Part shown: positions 14,613 through 23,562 of the stretch, one piece after another | Layout of the letters: every line of letters starts with the position of its first letter | Numbering within the stretch: position 1 is the stretch's first letter | NCBI RefSeq assembly: GCF_039680535.1 | Contig: NZ_JBDKSS010000014.1 | Location: forward strand, 1 to 64,000 | DNA length: 64,000 nt | Reading direction: 5' to 3' | Origin: Parvibaculum sp039680535 | Lineage (GTDB): Bacteria; Pseudomonadota; Alphaproteobacteria; Parvibaculales; Parvibaculaceae | The notes under the pieces: model-generated | Seen by the model: only the letters and a program-made list of their open reading frames with translations | The model's database searches: none | Told to the model about the DNA's origin: nothing | Position numbers and translations under genes: made by a program

Positions 14613-15860
14613 ATGAACGACAGGCGCAGAGGTCCGGCAACGGGCTGGTTCGGCATCTATTACGGTTGGTATGTCGTCGGCGCCACCATGCTGGTGATGA
14701 CGGTCGCCTCCGGCCTCGGTTTCTACAACCTCTCCGTCTATTTGAAGGCGTTTGTGGGCCATGACGGGTTTTCCGTCTCGGCCGCCTCCGGCGCCACCGC
14801 GTGTTTCTTCATCGCCTCCGGGGTTGCTGGCCTCGGCGTCGGCGCGCTGATCGAAAAATACGATGTCCGCATCACGCTCACCGCGGGGGCCATCATTTGC
14901 AGCGTGGCGATGTTCGCCGCCGCGCATGTGACCGCGCTCTGGCAGCTATACGGGTTCTATATTCTGTTTGGCGTCGGCTATTCCGCCTGCGGGCTCATTC
15001 CGGGTACGACGCTTGTCGCCCGCTGGTTTGCGCGCCGCCGCTCGCAGGCGCTCTCCATCGCCTCCACAGGCTTGTCGCTTGGCGGCATCCTGCTGACGCC
15101 GCTTTCCGCGCGTCTGATCGCGCATGTGGGCTTCGCGGGCGCGGCCCCCTGGCTCGCTCTTGTCTTCATGCTCGGCATCGTTCCCGTCGCATGGATCGCG
15201 ATCAGGCCGAGCCCGCTCGACTATGGCGTCGGGCCGGACGGCGATCCGCTTCATCGCGATGAAACCGGAGCTCTGCTGCCTGCCGACGGCGTCGCCTTTC
15301 ACGACGCGATCGGAAGCCGCTTCTTCGTCCTCACCACGCTGGCCTTCATCTTTGCGATGATGGCGCAGGTGGGGTCGATTGCGCATCAGTTCAGCCTCGT
15401 TGCCGGACGCACGGCGAGCGACGAGATGGCGGGGCTTGCCGTCGCGGTTCTGGCGAGCGCGAGCATCGTCGGACGACTGATCGGCGGCTGGGCGCTCGCC
15501 TATATATCCTCCCGGGGCTTCGTCCTCGCGCTTCTGGTGGCCCAGGGCATCGCCCTCGTCCTCTTCGCCTTTGCGCAAGGCATGGGGCTCATCTTCGTTG
15601 CCGGACTCTTCGGCTGCACGGTCGGCAATCTCTTGATGATGCAGCCGCTGATCCTTGCGGAAGCTTTCGGGTTGCGCGCCTATGGGCGCATCTTTTCCTT
15701 CAACCAGCTTTTCATGGTCACGGGTGTCGCCAGCGGTCCCGCCGTGATGGGGCTGCTCTTTCAACGCTCCGGCAGTTATGAGGATTCCTTCCTGACGATG
15801 GCGGTCGCCTCCGTACTCGCCATCGGCCTCATCATGGCGGCAGGGCCGGTCAAGGCCTAG
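14613..15860 (+). CDS. MFS transporter (monocarboxylate/oxalate-formate type), copy 1
   Basis: The start is the ATG at 14613 after GGGAGTGAGA, giving 415 residues. Twelve hydrophobic segments are visible. The first begins GIYYGWYVVGATMLVMTVASG, in parts, and the loop 2-3 motif and GVGYSACGLIPGTTLVARWF and GLSLGGIL are typical of the oxalate:formate/monocarboxylate porter group of the major facilitator superfamily. It likely carries an organic acid across the inner membrane. It is a clear paralogue of the gene at 16572, with the same motif order along the whole length. The gamma-carbonic-anhydrase-like gene lies between the two, 29 bp downstream, in the same orientation. Confidence 0.88.
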   Translation: MNDRRRGPATGWFGIYYGWYVVGATMLVMTVASGLGFYNLSVYLKAFVGHDGFSVSAASGATACFFIASGVAGLGVGALIEKYDVRITLTAGAIICSVAMFAAAHVTALWQLYGFYILFGVGYSACGLIPGTTLVARWFARRRSQALSIASTGLSLGGILLTPLSARLIAHVGFAGAAPWLALVFMLGIVPVAWIAIRPSPLDYGVGPDGDPLHRDETGALLPADGVAFHDAIGSRFFVLTTLAFIFAMMAQVGSIAHQFSLVAGRTASDEMAGLAVAVLASASIVGRLIGGWALAYISSRGFVLALLVAQGIALVLFAFAQGMGLIFVAGLFGCTVGNLLMMQPLILAEAFGLRAYGRIFSFNQLFMVTGVASGPAVMGLLFQRSGSYEDSFLTMAVASVLAIGLIMAAGPVKA

Positions 15861-15889
15861 CGACACATCACAACCCGGCACGAGGTCAA

Positions 15890-16471
15890 ATGAACGATCC
15901 GCAGAAGCGATTTGGTCCAGGTGTCGTCCTCGACAATCCGGCCTTCATTCACGACACCGCCCTCGTCTACGGCCATGTGCATATCGCCGAGGGCGCGTCG
16001 CTCTGGCCCCATGTCGTCATCCGCAGCGAGATGCATGAGGTCCGCATCGGGCCGCGCACCAATATCCAGGATTTCGTGATGATCCATGTCGGCAACACGA
16101 CGCCGACGATCATCGGCGCCAATTGCTCGATCACCCATCACTGCACGATCCACGGCGCGGAGATTGGCGACAATTGCCTCATCGGCATCAATGCGACGCT
16201 GATGGATGGCGCGAAGATCGGCGCGAATTCCATCGTGGCGGGCCATTCCATCGTGACCGAGGGAGCCGTCATCCCGGAGAACTCCATCGTTGCCGGTTCG
16301 CCCGCCAGGGTCATCAAGACCCGGGACAATCGCGTGGCCAACATCATGAACGCGGCTTTCTACTTCGAGAATGCCAGGGCCTATGCCAAGGGCGACCATC
16401 GGATCACCGATCGCGATGAGTTCCGGCAGGCCATGGCGGCCGAGCTCAAGGCCCTCACAAGCGGAAATTAG
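15890..16471 (+). CDS. Gamma-carbonic-anhydrase-like hexapeptide protein
   Basis: The 193-residue product is a left-handed beta-helix protein of the gamma carbonic anhydrase/PaaY/YrdA group, with hexapeptide repeats from about residue 20 to 145. The three metal-ligand histidines appear to be kept: MIHVGN, SITHHC and TIHGAEIG. Family members bind Zn or Fe as trimers. Many have unproven activity, so I do not claim carbonic anhydrase activity. A helical C-terminal tail (about 150-193) is present. It sits between two paralogous MFS carriers on the same strand, 100 bp before the second, which suggests a joint role in handling an organic acid or CoA-linked pathway. Confidence 0.85.
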   Translation: MNDPQKRFGPGVVLDNPAFIHDTALVYGHVHIAEGASLWPHVVIRSEMHEVRIGPRTNIQDFVMIHVGNTTPTIIGANCSITHHCTIHGAEIGDNCLIGINATLMDGAKIGANSIVAGHSIVTEGAVIPENSIVAGSPARVIKTRDNRVANIMNAAFYFENARAYAKGDHRITDRDEFRQAMAAELKALTSGN

Positions 16472-16571
16472 GGTGTGCGACGATTTTGCTTGTTCGACGC
16501 TGGGGAATGATTAATTAAGCGCCCGTGAGCCGCTCTTCTCGCGCGGTTTTGCGTTCCCTCGGAGTGCCAGG

Positions 16572-17822
16572 ATGAGTACGCCGCCCGACCGCCCCAAAGG
16601 CGGTCTTTTCTACGGCTGGTATGTCGTTGCCACAGTCTTTGTCGTGCAGACGGTTGCCTGCGGCCTGGGTTTCTACAACCTCTCGGTCTTCCTGAAGGCC
16701 TTCGTCAGCGATGGCGGGCTTTCGGTCACAGCGGTTTCCTCGGCCAATGCCGCCTTCTTCCTGTCGAACGGCATCGCCGGACTCGGCGTCGGCTGGGCGC
16801 TCGACCGCTACGATCCGCGTATCCTCATCACGATCGGCGCCGTTGTGTCCTCCGTCGCGCTTGCCTGCGCGGGGCACGTCAAAGGCCTGACGGAACTCTA
16901 TCTCTTCTACATCCTGTTCGGCGCGGGCTATGCCGCCACCGCCGTCATTCCGGGCACGACGATTGTCGCGCGCTGGTTCAATCGCGAGCGATCAAAGGCG
17001 ATCGCCTATGCCTCGACCGGACTTTCGCTCGGCGGCATCGTCTTCACGCCCATCTCGGTCGCGCTCATTCAGGGACTCGGCCTCGAACACGCCGCATACT
17101 GGCTCGCGTTCTTCTTCATCATCGGCACGGTGCCGGTGACGTGGTTCTTTCTCCGGGCAAGGCCGTCCGATATGGGTCTCGCGCCCGATGGCGATCCGGT
17201 GGTGGAGGAGCACGTGCATGGTGGCGCGATGTCCGATGGCGTCGGCTTCGCGCATGCCGTCCGCAGCCGCTTCTTCATCCTCTTCACGCTGTCCTACGTC
17301 TTTTCGATGATGGCTCAGGTCGGCGCGCTCGCGCATCAATTCCGTCTCGTCGCGACGCGGACCGACAATGACCATGTCGCGGCGCTGGCCGTTTCGCTGA
17401 TGGCGGCGGGCAGCATCGGCGGGCGTCTCATCGGCGGCTGGGTTCTGCCACGCATGTCGTCGAAGCATTATCTCCTCGGCGTGATGATCCTCCAGACGCT
17501 GGCCTATGCGATCTTCGCAATTTCCTATGCATCCATGCCGCTGGTCGCCGTCTCGATCATCTTCGGCATGACGGTTGGAAACCTGCAGATGATGCTGCCC
17601 TTGATGATGGCCGAGGCCTTCGGCCTCAGGGCTTACGCGCGCATCCTCTCGCTCGCGCAGATGATCGTCACCTGCGCCAATGCATTCGGCCCGATGCTTG
17701 TCGGTCTGCTATATGAGCGCGGCGGCTACGCCATGTCCTTCAGCGCTCTCGCGGGCGTGTCGCTGATCGGCCTTGGATGCATGGTTGTCGCCGGACCGGT
17801 ACGCGCGGAACTTGCCCGCTAG
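16572..17822 (+). CDS. MFS transporter (monocarboxylate/oxalate-formate type), copy 2
   Basis: The 416-residue product has twelve hydrophobic segments and repeats nearly every motif of the carrier at 14613: FYGWYVVATVFVVQTVACGLG in parts, FYNLSVFLKAFV, IPGTTIVARWF, STGLSLGGIVFTP, FIIGTVPVTWF and LMMAEAFGLRAYARI. It is an inner-membrane carrier, probably for an organic acid. GGAG lies 9 bases before the ATG. The two genes arose by duplication within or before this lineage, and clear divergence shows that the event is not recent. Its end is 15 bp from the convergent gene at 17837. Confidence 0.88.
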   Translation: MSTPPDRPKGGLFYGWYVVATVFVVQTVACGLGFYNLSVFLKAFVSDGGLSVTAVSSANAAFFLSNGIAGLGVGWALDRYDPRILITIGAVVSSVALACAGHVKGLTELYLFYILFGAGYAATAVIPGTTIVARWFNRERSKAIAYASTGLSLGGIVFTPISVALIQGLGLEHAAYWLAFFFIIGTVPVTWFFLRARPSDMGLAPDGDPVVEEHVHGGAMSDGVGFAHAVRSRFFILFTLSYVFSMMAQVGALAHQFRLVATRTDNDHVAALAVSLMAAGSIGGRLIGGWVLPRMSSKHYLLGVMILQTLAYAIFAISYASMPLVAVSIIFGMTVGNLQMMLPLMMAEAFGLRAYARILSLAQMIVTCANAFGPMLVGLLYERGGYAMSFSALAGVSLIGLGCMVVAGPVRAELAR

Positions 17823-17836
17823 CCGCCGCTCTCAGC

Positions 17837-18307
17837 TCAATCCCTCAGATTGTACGTGAAGTCGTATTCGCTCCCTTGCGCGTTGCGGGCGTGAAGCAGC
17901 AGGTCGCCATGCGCGTGAGCGTATTCGCCCGTACCGCCGGTGATGGAGAGCATGGAGTCACCAGCATCGAGGAACGGGCCTTCGGCCGTGATCTGCCCCT
18001 TGGCGAGAGTAAGCGTCCAGTTGCATTCCCACGCCTTGCCCGCGACGGTTCGCACGCAATAGCCGTTATCCGTGCCGACCTTTTCCTTGTTCTCCTTGTC
18101 GAACACCTCATTCGCAAAGGTGAGAATGTCACCAGTGCTGTCGCCCTTCGCTCCAAGATCGAGCGTTGCGTCAGTCGTCGCGCGCTCGACGACGACAATT
18201 TTTTTCTCGCCGCCCTCCGATGCATGGCTGGGGGCGATTGAGAGAAACGCTGCAACAAACGCAACCGACACTGGAACGAGAAGGCCAGACTTTGCGATAG
18301 CAGGCAT
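17837..18307 (-). CDS. Secreted allene-oxide-cyclase-like barrel protein
   Basis: The 156-residue product has a signal peptide (LLVPVSVAFVAAFLSIAPSHA, in two words) ending near residue 29. The mature part resembles the allene oxide cyclase/dirigent barrel family: DSTGDILTFANEVFD, VGTDNGYCVRTV, WECNWTLTLAKGQITAEGPF, and SMLSITGGTGEYAHAHGDL. The pattern G-x-C-x-R and TGGTG-Y is typical. Bacterial members have no assigned reaction. Two cysteines in the barrel (CVRT and ECNW) could form a disulfide. It stands alone, convergent with the MFS gene. Confidence 0.75.
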   Translation of the reverse strand: MPAIAKSGLLVPVSVAFVAAFLSIAPSHASEGGEKKIVVVERATTDATLDLGAKGDSTGDILTFANEVFDKENKEKVGTDNGYCVRTVAGKAWECNWTLTLAKGQITAEGPFLDAGDSMLSITGGTGEYAHAHGDLLLHARNAQGSEYDFTYNLRD

Positions 18308-18552
18308 GATCGTCTCCGGGGTTGAACGCGGCTTTACCGCCGCCTGGAGATGCTAGCTCATCGCTGCCGCGATCCCAATTCCGGGCTCGCAGCGGGCAGT
18401 CTTCGACGCAGGCATCCCCTGAGAGGCGTCTCGCTGCCTCTGGATATGGACGAAAAAACAATGGCTTGCGGCATTTCTCTCGCAAAGCCACTTACACTTT
18501 CCGGGATCGCGCTCTAAACTGCGGCAACCTCCCCTCGACCAGCGGATTTCCC

Positions 18553-19596
18553 ATGAAGTTGCCTTCGAATTTCTACAAGCCTCTCGCTATCGGCGCGCCG
18601 GAACCCTATCGCGAACTGCCCGTCGCGCTGGAGCGCATGATCCACTTCTTCCCCGGCCATAACGAGAAGGTGCGCGCGCGCATCGGCGAGATGATCCCGC
18701 AGGTCGACGTGCTGCTCGGCAATCTCGAAGACGCGGTGCCTGCGGACGCCAAGGAAGCGGCCCGCCGCGGCTTCATCGAAGTAGCGAAGGCGCATGACTT
18801 CGGCCAGACAGGCCTCTGGACGCGTATCAATCCGCTTAACAGCCCATGGGTGCTCGACGACATTACCGAGATCGTCGCCGAAGTCGGCAACAAGCTCGAC
18901 GTCATCATGCTGCCCAAGGTCGAAGGCGCCTGGGACATTCACTATCTCGATCAGTTGCTCGCGCAGCTTGAAGCGAAACACAGTCTCAAAAAGCCCATTC
19001 TCATTCATGCCATTCTTGAGACGGCGCAGGGCGTGAAGAATGTCGAGGACATCGCTTCGGCGAGCCCGCGCATGCATGGTATGAGCCTTGGGCCTGCGGA
19101 TCTCGCGGCGTCGCGCAAGATGAAGACGACGCGCGTCGGCGGCGGCCATCCCTATTACCGCGTACTCGAAGATCCGCATGCCGACGGTTCGCCCCGCGCC
19201 TCCGCGCAGCAGGATCTCTGGCATTACACCTTTGCCAAGATGGTCGACGCCTGCGTCGCGAACGGCATCAGCCCCTTCTATGGGCCCTTCGGCGACATTC
19301 AGGATCTCGATGCCTGCGAACAGCAGTTCCGTAACGCCTTCCTCATGGGCTGCGTCGGCGCTTGGTCGCTGCATCCGAACCAGATCGCCATTGCGAAGCG
19401 CGTCTTCAGCCCCGAACCGAGTGAAGTGCTTTTTGCCAGGAAGATCCTCGAAGCCATGCCGGACGGCACAGGCGTCGCGATGATCGACGGCAAGATGCAG
19501 GACGACGCGACCTGGAAACAGGCGAAGGTCATCGTCGATCTGGCGAAGAAAGTGGCCGCCCGCGATCCGGAACTCGCGAAGGCTTACGGTTTCTGA
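18553..19596 (+). CDS. CoA-ester lyase (malyl-CoA lyase-like)
   Basis: The 347-residue product belongs to the HpcH/HpaI-citrate lyase beta superfamily. Active-site features are LLGNLEDAVP (Glu59-Asp60), Arg91 in LWTRINP, IMLPKVEG (about 118-125), and the metal-binding Glu156 in AILETAQGV. The end has GAWSLHPNQIAIA, the substrate-binding HP motif. Enzymes of this type cleave or form malyl-, citramalyl- or beta-methylmalyl-CoA. Which ester is used cannot be read here. The ATG at 18553 gives a family-like N terminus; longer readings extend into non-coding sequence. A strong terminator follows at 19619. The two nearby organic-acid-type carriers may supply its pathway. Confidence 0.88.
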   Translation: MKLPSNFYKPLAIGAPEPYRELPVALERMIHFFPGHNEKVRARIGEMIPQVDVLLGNLEDAVPADAKEAARRGFIEVAKAHDFGQTGLWTRINPLNSPWVLDDITEIVAEVGNKLDVIMLPKVEGAWDIHYLDQLLAQLEAKHSLKKPILIHAILETAQGVKNVEDIASASPRMHGMSLGPADLAASRKMKTTRVGGGHPYYRVLEDPHADGSPRASAQQDLWHYTFAKMVDACVANGISPFYGPFGDIQDLDACEQQFRNAFLMGCVGAWSLHPNQIAIAKRVFSPEPSEVLFARKILEAMPDGTGVAMIDGKMQDDATWKQAKVIVDLAKKVAARDPELAKAYGF

Positions 19597-19618
19597 GAAA
19601 CCGGCTGGCGAAATTATA

Positions 19619-19652
19619 AAAGGCCGGGTTCCTTAAAGGGAGCCCGGCCTTT
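19619..19652. terminator. Bidirectional intrinsic terminator
   Basis: A perfect 10-bp stem, AAAGGCCGGG / CCCGGCCTTT, with a 14-base loop lies between the CoA-ester lyase and the convergent Old Yellow Enzyme gene. It ends in TTT on one strand and is preceded by A-rich sequence, so it can work both ways. Confidence 0.85.
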
Positions 19653-19668
19653 CTGCATTCAGAGAGCG

Positions 19669-20772
19669 TTACGACAGCGTCGCAAGAGCCGCCGGGCTGA
19701 AGGGCAGCAGCGCGTCGTAGCGCTCTTCGTGGATCTTGCGCGCCCATTCGGGATCGACGAGCAACGCGCGGCCGACGCTGACGAGGTCAAACTCCTCGCG
19801 CTCCAGGCGTGCCAGAAGATCGTCGATGCCGGTGACGGTCGAAGACTCGCCGCCAAAGGCCGCGATGAACTCGCCCGAAAGGCTGACGCTGCCGACCGTG
19901 ATCGTGGGCTTGCCGGTGAGCTTCTTGGTCCAGCCGGCGAGGTTCAGATCCGAGCCTTCGAATTCCGGCTCCCAGAAGCGGCGCTGCGAGCAATGGAAGA
20001 CGTCGACGCCGGCTTCCGAAAGTGGCTTCAGGAATTCGCCGAGAAGTTCCGGCGTGGGCGCAAGGCGCGCCGTGTAGTCCTGCTGCTTCCACTGCGAGAA
20101 GCGGAGGACGAGCGGATAGTCCTTGCCCACTTCGCGGCGCACAGCCTCGATGATCTCGATGGCGAAGCGTTCACGCTTCAGCATGCTGCCGCCGTATTCG
20201 TCGTCGCGCTTGTTGAGGCCTTCCCAGAAGAACTGGTCGATCAGATAGCCATGCGCGCCATGAAGCTCGATGCCGTCGAAGCCGATTTCACGCGCATCCG
20301 CGGCGGCGCGGGCGAAGGCGTCCACGACATGCTGGATGTGCTGCCTGGTCATCGGTTCGGCGACCTGCTTGGTGGGCGCGGCGAGTCCCGACGGCCCTGC
20401 GCTCGGCAATTCGGGATGCCAGACATTGCCCTTCTGATTACGCGCGGTGCCGACATGCCAGAGCTGGGGCATGATCTTGCCGCCGACGCCGTGAACCTCC
20501 TCCACGACGCGCTTCCAGCCCTGCAGAGCCTCGCCGAAGAAGTTCGGCACGCCGACATCGAGCGACGAAACGGGGTCGTTGACGGTGGTGCCTTCGGTGA
20601 TGATGAGGCCCGTCTCGTTCTCGGCGCGGCGGCGGTAATAGGCGGCCACATTGGCGCCTGGAATGCCGCCCGGCGATTGCGTGCGCGTCATGGGGGCCAT
20701 GACGATGCGGTTGGGAAGCTCAAGCCCATTGATCGTGAAGGGGCGAAACAGGGGCGCAACGGATCGGCTCAT
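19669..20772 (-). CDS. Old Yellow Enzyme-type alkene reductase
   Basis: The 367-residue product is an FMN-dependent TIM-barrel NADH:flavin oxidoreductase. Features are NRIVMAPMTR at about 21-30, the substrate-binding pair His171/His174 in ELHGAHGYL, the DEYGGS loop with the arginine for FMN (about 197-210), and VGRALLVDPEWA at the phosphate-binding end. These enzymes reduce activated C=C bonds of enones or nitro compounds. The product is full length and cytosolic. It is divergent from the ChbG-like gene with a 136-bp spacer that holds an inverted repeat. Confidence 0.93.
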   Translation of the reverse strand: MSRSVAPLFRPFTINGLELPNRIVMAPMTRTQSPGGIPGANVAAYYRRRAENETGLIITEGTTVNDPVSSLDVGVPNFFGEALQGWKRVVEEVHGVGGKIMPQLWHVGTARNQKGNVWHPELPSAGPSGLAAPTKQVAEPMTRQHIQHVVDAFARAAADAREIGFDGIELHGAHGYLIDQFFWEGLNKRDDEYGGSMLKRERFAIEIIEAVRREVGKDYPLVLRFSQWKQQDYTARLAPTPELLGEFLKPLSEAGVDVFHCSQRRFWEPEFEGSDLNLAGWTKKLTGKPTITVGSVSLSGEFIAAFGGESSTVTGIDDLLARLEREEFDLVSVGRALLVDPEWARKIHEERYDALLPFSPAALATLS

Positions 20773-20834
20773 TCAGTTCTCCAATATCTCGCCGTGAAAC
20801 CGCAGGGTTTCCGGCCAATTTCAGTTGGGTGCAT

Positions 20835-20848
20835 ATTGGGTATCCAAT
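20835..20848. promoter_or_regulatory. Inverted repeat between divergent genes
   Basis: ATTGG-GTAT-CCAAT lies in the 136-bp spacer between the Old Yellow Enzyme gene and the ChbG-like gene. Its place suits an operator shared by the two divergent promoters. No regulator gene is adjacent, so the factor is unknown. Confidence 0.3.
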
Positions 20849-20908
20849 GCCAAAGTGCAAATGCGGATCGCGGCTCGGCGATCAAAATAAAATGAACGAG
20901 GGGACGAC

Positions 20909-21814
20909 ATGGGGGCCAACCCGGCACTGATGCGACTGGGTCTCAAGGAGACCGATCGAGTGGCGATCCTCCATGTCGACGATGTGGGCATGTGCGGCGC
21001 TTCGCTCGATGCCTTTGCGGAGCTCTGGTCGGTCCGCGCGGTGACGTGTGGCTCGGTCATGGTGCCCTGCCCCTGGTTCCGTGCCACTGCTGCATGGGCG
21101 CGCGAGCAGCGGCAAGTCGATCTCGGCGTTCACGCGACCTTGACCAGCGAGTGGAGCGGATATCGCTGGGGACCGGTCTCGACACGCGATCCGGCAAGCG
21201 GCCTCGTGGATGACGAGCTTTGCTTTCCGCGAACATCGGCAGAGGTCGCGGCCCACGCGAAAGCGGATGCCGCCGCCAATGAATTGCGGATGCAGCTTCG
21301 GCTTGCGCGCGATGCGGGGATCGAGCCCACCCATCTCGATACCCATATGGGCTCTGCGCTGAACGCGCGGCTTTATGGTGGGTTCACGGAGGCCGCGCTC
21401 GACGCAGGCGCCCTGCCCTTTGGTCTGAGGCTCAGCGCCGAACAGTGGCGCAAGAGCGGATATGACGAGGAATCGGCGGCGGTTCTGTCCGGCGCCGTCA
21501 GGAAGCTTGAGGAGCGCGGTGTGCCCATGCTCGACCGCATGCTGATGCTCTCCCTCTCTGTCGGCGAAGAGCGTTTGGACCGCACGCTTCAACTCGTGCG
21601 CCGCATCGAGCCGGGACAGATCGGCTATGCCATCTTCCATCCGGCAGTCGATACGCCGGAACTTCGCGCCATTTGTCCCGATTGGAGGTCCCGGGTCGCC
21701 GATTACGAGCTGCTTCGTTCCGGTCGGATTCGCGACGAGCTCGAGGGCGCGGGCGTCAGGCTCATCGGTTGCCGCGAATTGCAGGCGCTCATGCCAAGCT
21801 GCTATTCTTCATGA
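20909..21814 (+). CDS. ChbG/YdjC-family deacetylase-like protein
   Basis: The 301-residue product belongs to the ChbG/HpnK carbohydrate deacetylase family. Seen are the metal-binding HVDDVGMC (Asp24-Asp25), LGVHATLTSEW with a conserved His, and HLDTHMG, the second metal-ligand pair. Members remove acetyl groups from N-acetylated sugars. The exact sugar is not predictable. GAGGGG lies five bases before the ATG. An in-frame ATG at codon 8 is an alternative. Its end overlaps a possible ATGA start of the hspQ frame. Confidence 0.85.
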   Translation: MGANPALMRLGLKETDRVAILHVDDVGMCGASLDAFAELWSVRAVTCGSVMVPCPWFRATAAWAREQRQVDLGVHATLTSEWSGYRWGPVSTRDPASGLVDDELCFPRTSAEVAAHAKADAAANELRMQLRLARDAGIEPTHLDTHMGSALNARLYGGFTEAALDAGALPFGLRLSAEQWRKSGYDEESAAVLSGAVRKLEERGVPMLDRMLMLSLSVGEERLDRTLQLVRRIEPGQIGYAIFHPAVDTPELRAICPDWRSRVADYELLRSGRIRDELEGAGVRLIGCRELQALMPSCYSS

Positions 21815-21840
21815 CATATTTGTGGAGCACAGAAGACCTC

Positions 21841-22173
21841 ATGGAGATCAACCGGCAGGCGAAGTTTCAGATCGGACAGATCGTTCGCCACAAGTTTTTT
21901 CCCTTCCGGGGCGTCATTTATGACGTGGATCCCACCTTCAACAATACCGAGGAATGGTGGCTCTCTATTCCGGAAAAGATGCGCCCACGCAAGGACCAGC
22001 CTTTCTATCATCTGCTCGCGGAGAACGCGGAGACGGAATATGTGGCCTATGTCTCCGAGCAGAATTTGCTGCCCGACGACACGGGTGAGCCCGTTCGCCA
22101 TCCTCAGGTGAAGGAGCTTTTCGGTCCCATGCGGGACGGCGTCTACACGCTGCGCGCGAGGACCGCCCATTAG
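21841..22173 (+). CDS. hspQ: Heat shock protein HspQ
   Basis: The 110-residue product matches HspQ (YccV-like, hemimethylated-DNA-binding fold): AKFQIGQIVRHKFFPFRGVIYDVDP, in parts, NTEEWWLSIPEKMRP, and KDQPFYHLLAENAETEYVAYVSEQNLLPD in parts. In enterobacteria HspQ is a specificity factor for the Lon protease. I chose the ATG at 21841 because family members begin about five residues before AKFQIGQ. An ATG at 21811 overlaps the stop of the previous gene and would add ten residues with possible coupling. The length and conserved core are normal. Confidence 0.92.
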   Translation: MEINRQAKFQIGQIVRHKFFPFRGVIYDVDPTFNNTEEWWLSIPEKMRPRKDQPFYHLLAENAETEYVAYVSEQNLLPDDTGEPVRHPQVKELFGPMRDGVYTLRARTAH

Positions 22174-22269
22174 GCAGGCATCGGCGCGGCGATTTCGGAT
22201 GAGCCCTGCTCCGGCTCGTGCTATCCGTCGGGCATTGACGGCAATCGGACCAAATCGGGGAGAGAAAAA

Positions 22270-22992
22270 TTGCGGCGCGACAGGCGGCCCTATTTCATTC
22301 GTCGCCTGCAAGGCGCCTGGAATCGTTTTCAGACGGAGCATTACCTCGTACCGGCCTTAGACGAGGTGGGGCCAGGCCTCTCCGTCAGCAGCCCCCGCAA
22401 TGTCGAGGTCTTCGGCGGCAATATCCGCCTCGGCACCTGCGTTCACCTGAATGCTGCGGTCGGCAACATGATCCGGCTTTGCACCTGGACGACCGATGGC
22501 CGAGAGGGCCGCATCACATTGGGCGATTATGTGCTGGTGAGTCCCGGCTCGCATATCGTCGCGTCCGAAAGCATCACCATCGGATCGAACACGATGATCG
22601 CGAGCGGCTGCTACATCTCGGATTCCGACTGGCACGACACCTATGACCGGACACGCGAACTCGACAAGCATGCGCCCATCGTAATCGGGGAAAATGCCTG
22701 GCTCGGCGTTCGCGTCATCGTCGGCAAGGGTGTGACCATCGGCGAAAACAGCATTGTCGGCGCAGGCTCCGTGGTCACGAAGGACATCCCTGCCAATTGC
22801 ATCGCGGCGGGCAATCCCGCCCGCGTCGTTCGCCAGCTCGATCCGGACCGGCCGATGAGAAAACGCTCGGAACTCTTCGCAGAGCCCGAGCGTGTCGAAC
22901 AGGATATGGACAGGCTGATGCGCTACCTGCTTCGGGAGAACACACTGCGAGGCTGGCTCCGCAGCGTGTTCTTCCCGACGCGGGAGGACTGA
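22270..22992 (+). CDS. Hexapeptide-repeat acyltransferase
   Basis: The 240-residue product is a left-handed beta-helix acyltransferase (LbH/MaaT-like): GNIRLGTCVHLNA, ITLGDYVLVSPGSHIVAS, TIGSNTMIASGCYIS, the catalytic-like SDWHDTYD loop, PIVIGENAWLGVRVIVGKG, in parts, and VVTKDIPANCIAAGNPARV. Such enzymes O- or N-acetylate sugars or envelope glycans. The C-terminal 45 residues are charged and helical. The start is a TTG with a strong GGGGAGAG site. It lies after hspQ and convergent with the IalB gene, 3 bp apart, with no terminator visible between. Confidence 0.85.
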   Translation: MRRDRRPYFIRRLQGAWNRFQTEHYLVPALDEVGPGLSVSSPRNVEVFGGNIRLGTCVHLNAAVGNMIRLCTWTTDGREGRITLGDYVLVSPGSHIVASESITIGSNTMIASGCYISDSDWHDTYDRTRELDKHAPIVIGENAWLGVRVIVGKGVTIGENSIVGAGSVVTKDIPANCIAAGNPARVVRQLDPDRPMRKRSELFAEPERVEQDMDRLMRYLLRENTLRGWLRSVFFPTRED

Positions 22993-22995
22993 AGA

Positions 22996-23562
22996 TCAGC
23001 CCTTCTGCTTCGGCAGAGCGCCGATCGCGGCGCTGAAGCCGTCGAGCTTCACCGGCACCTTGATGTCGCCCTTGCCGGCATGCTTGAAGGCGACTTCCAT
23101 CTCCTTCGCGCTCTTCAGCGCCTTCAGGTTCTCAGCCGTGATCGGCATTTCCGCCTGGCAGCCGAGCGGCACGCAGAAGATGTACTGGCCGCCAAATTTG
23201 GCCTTGCCGCTGTTGTCGATATCGACGCCGAGGCCGGCGGGCAGGATCGTGCCGAGCGGCGTGATCGCGAACATGAACATGCTTCCATCGGTCTTCTTCG
23301 GGATGTAGCCGACGCCGACATAGAGCACGCGCTGCTTGCCATCCTCGCCGATACGCACGTCGACGAAAGCGTGGCATTCCTTCTGCTTCGCGTTCTTCGG
23401 ATTGGTGTCGCAGCGCATCGCCCAGCTGCCGAATTTCTTGATTTCGGGCTTCGGGCCCGCGTCGGTCGCGGTGGCCGAGCCAACGTCTGCGGCCATGGCC
23501 GGCGCCAGCGGCGCAATCAGCGCCATCATGAGGGCGCCGAGCGCCACACGACGGAAAAACAT
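22996..23562 (-). CDS. Invasion-associated locus B (IalB) family secreted protein
   Basis: The start is the ATG at 23562 (AAAGGA upstream), giving 188 residues with a signal peptide (VALGALMMALIAPLAPAMA). The mature protein matches the IalB family: KKFGSWAMRCD at the start, with the W and C, KECHAFVDVRI, and FCVPLGCQAEMPIT. It is common in alphaproteobacteria as a periplasmic or outer-membrane-linked protein. Cysteine pairs may form disulfides. Its function outside pathogens is unknown. It is divergent from the peptide-binding protein gene at 23766 with a 203-bp spacer. Confidence 0.88.
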   Translation of the reverse strand: MFFRRVALGALMMALIAPLAPAMAADVGSATATDAGPKPEIKKFGSWAMRCDTNPKNAKQKECHAFVDVRIGEDGKQRVLYVGVGYIPKKTDGSMFMFAITPLGTILPAGLGVDIDNSGKAKFGGQYIFCVPLGCQAEMPITAENLKALKSAKEMEVAFKHAGKGDIKVPVKLDGFSAAIGALPKQKG

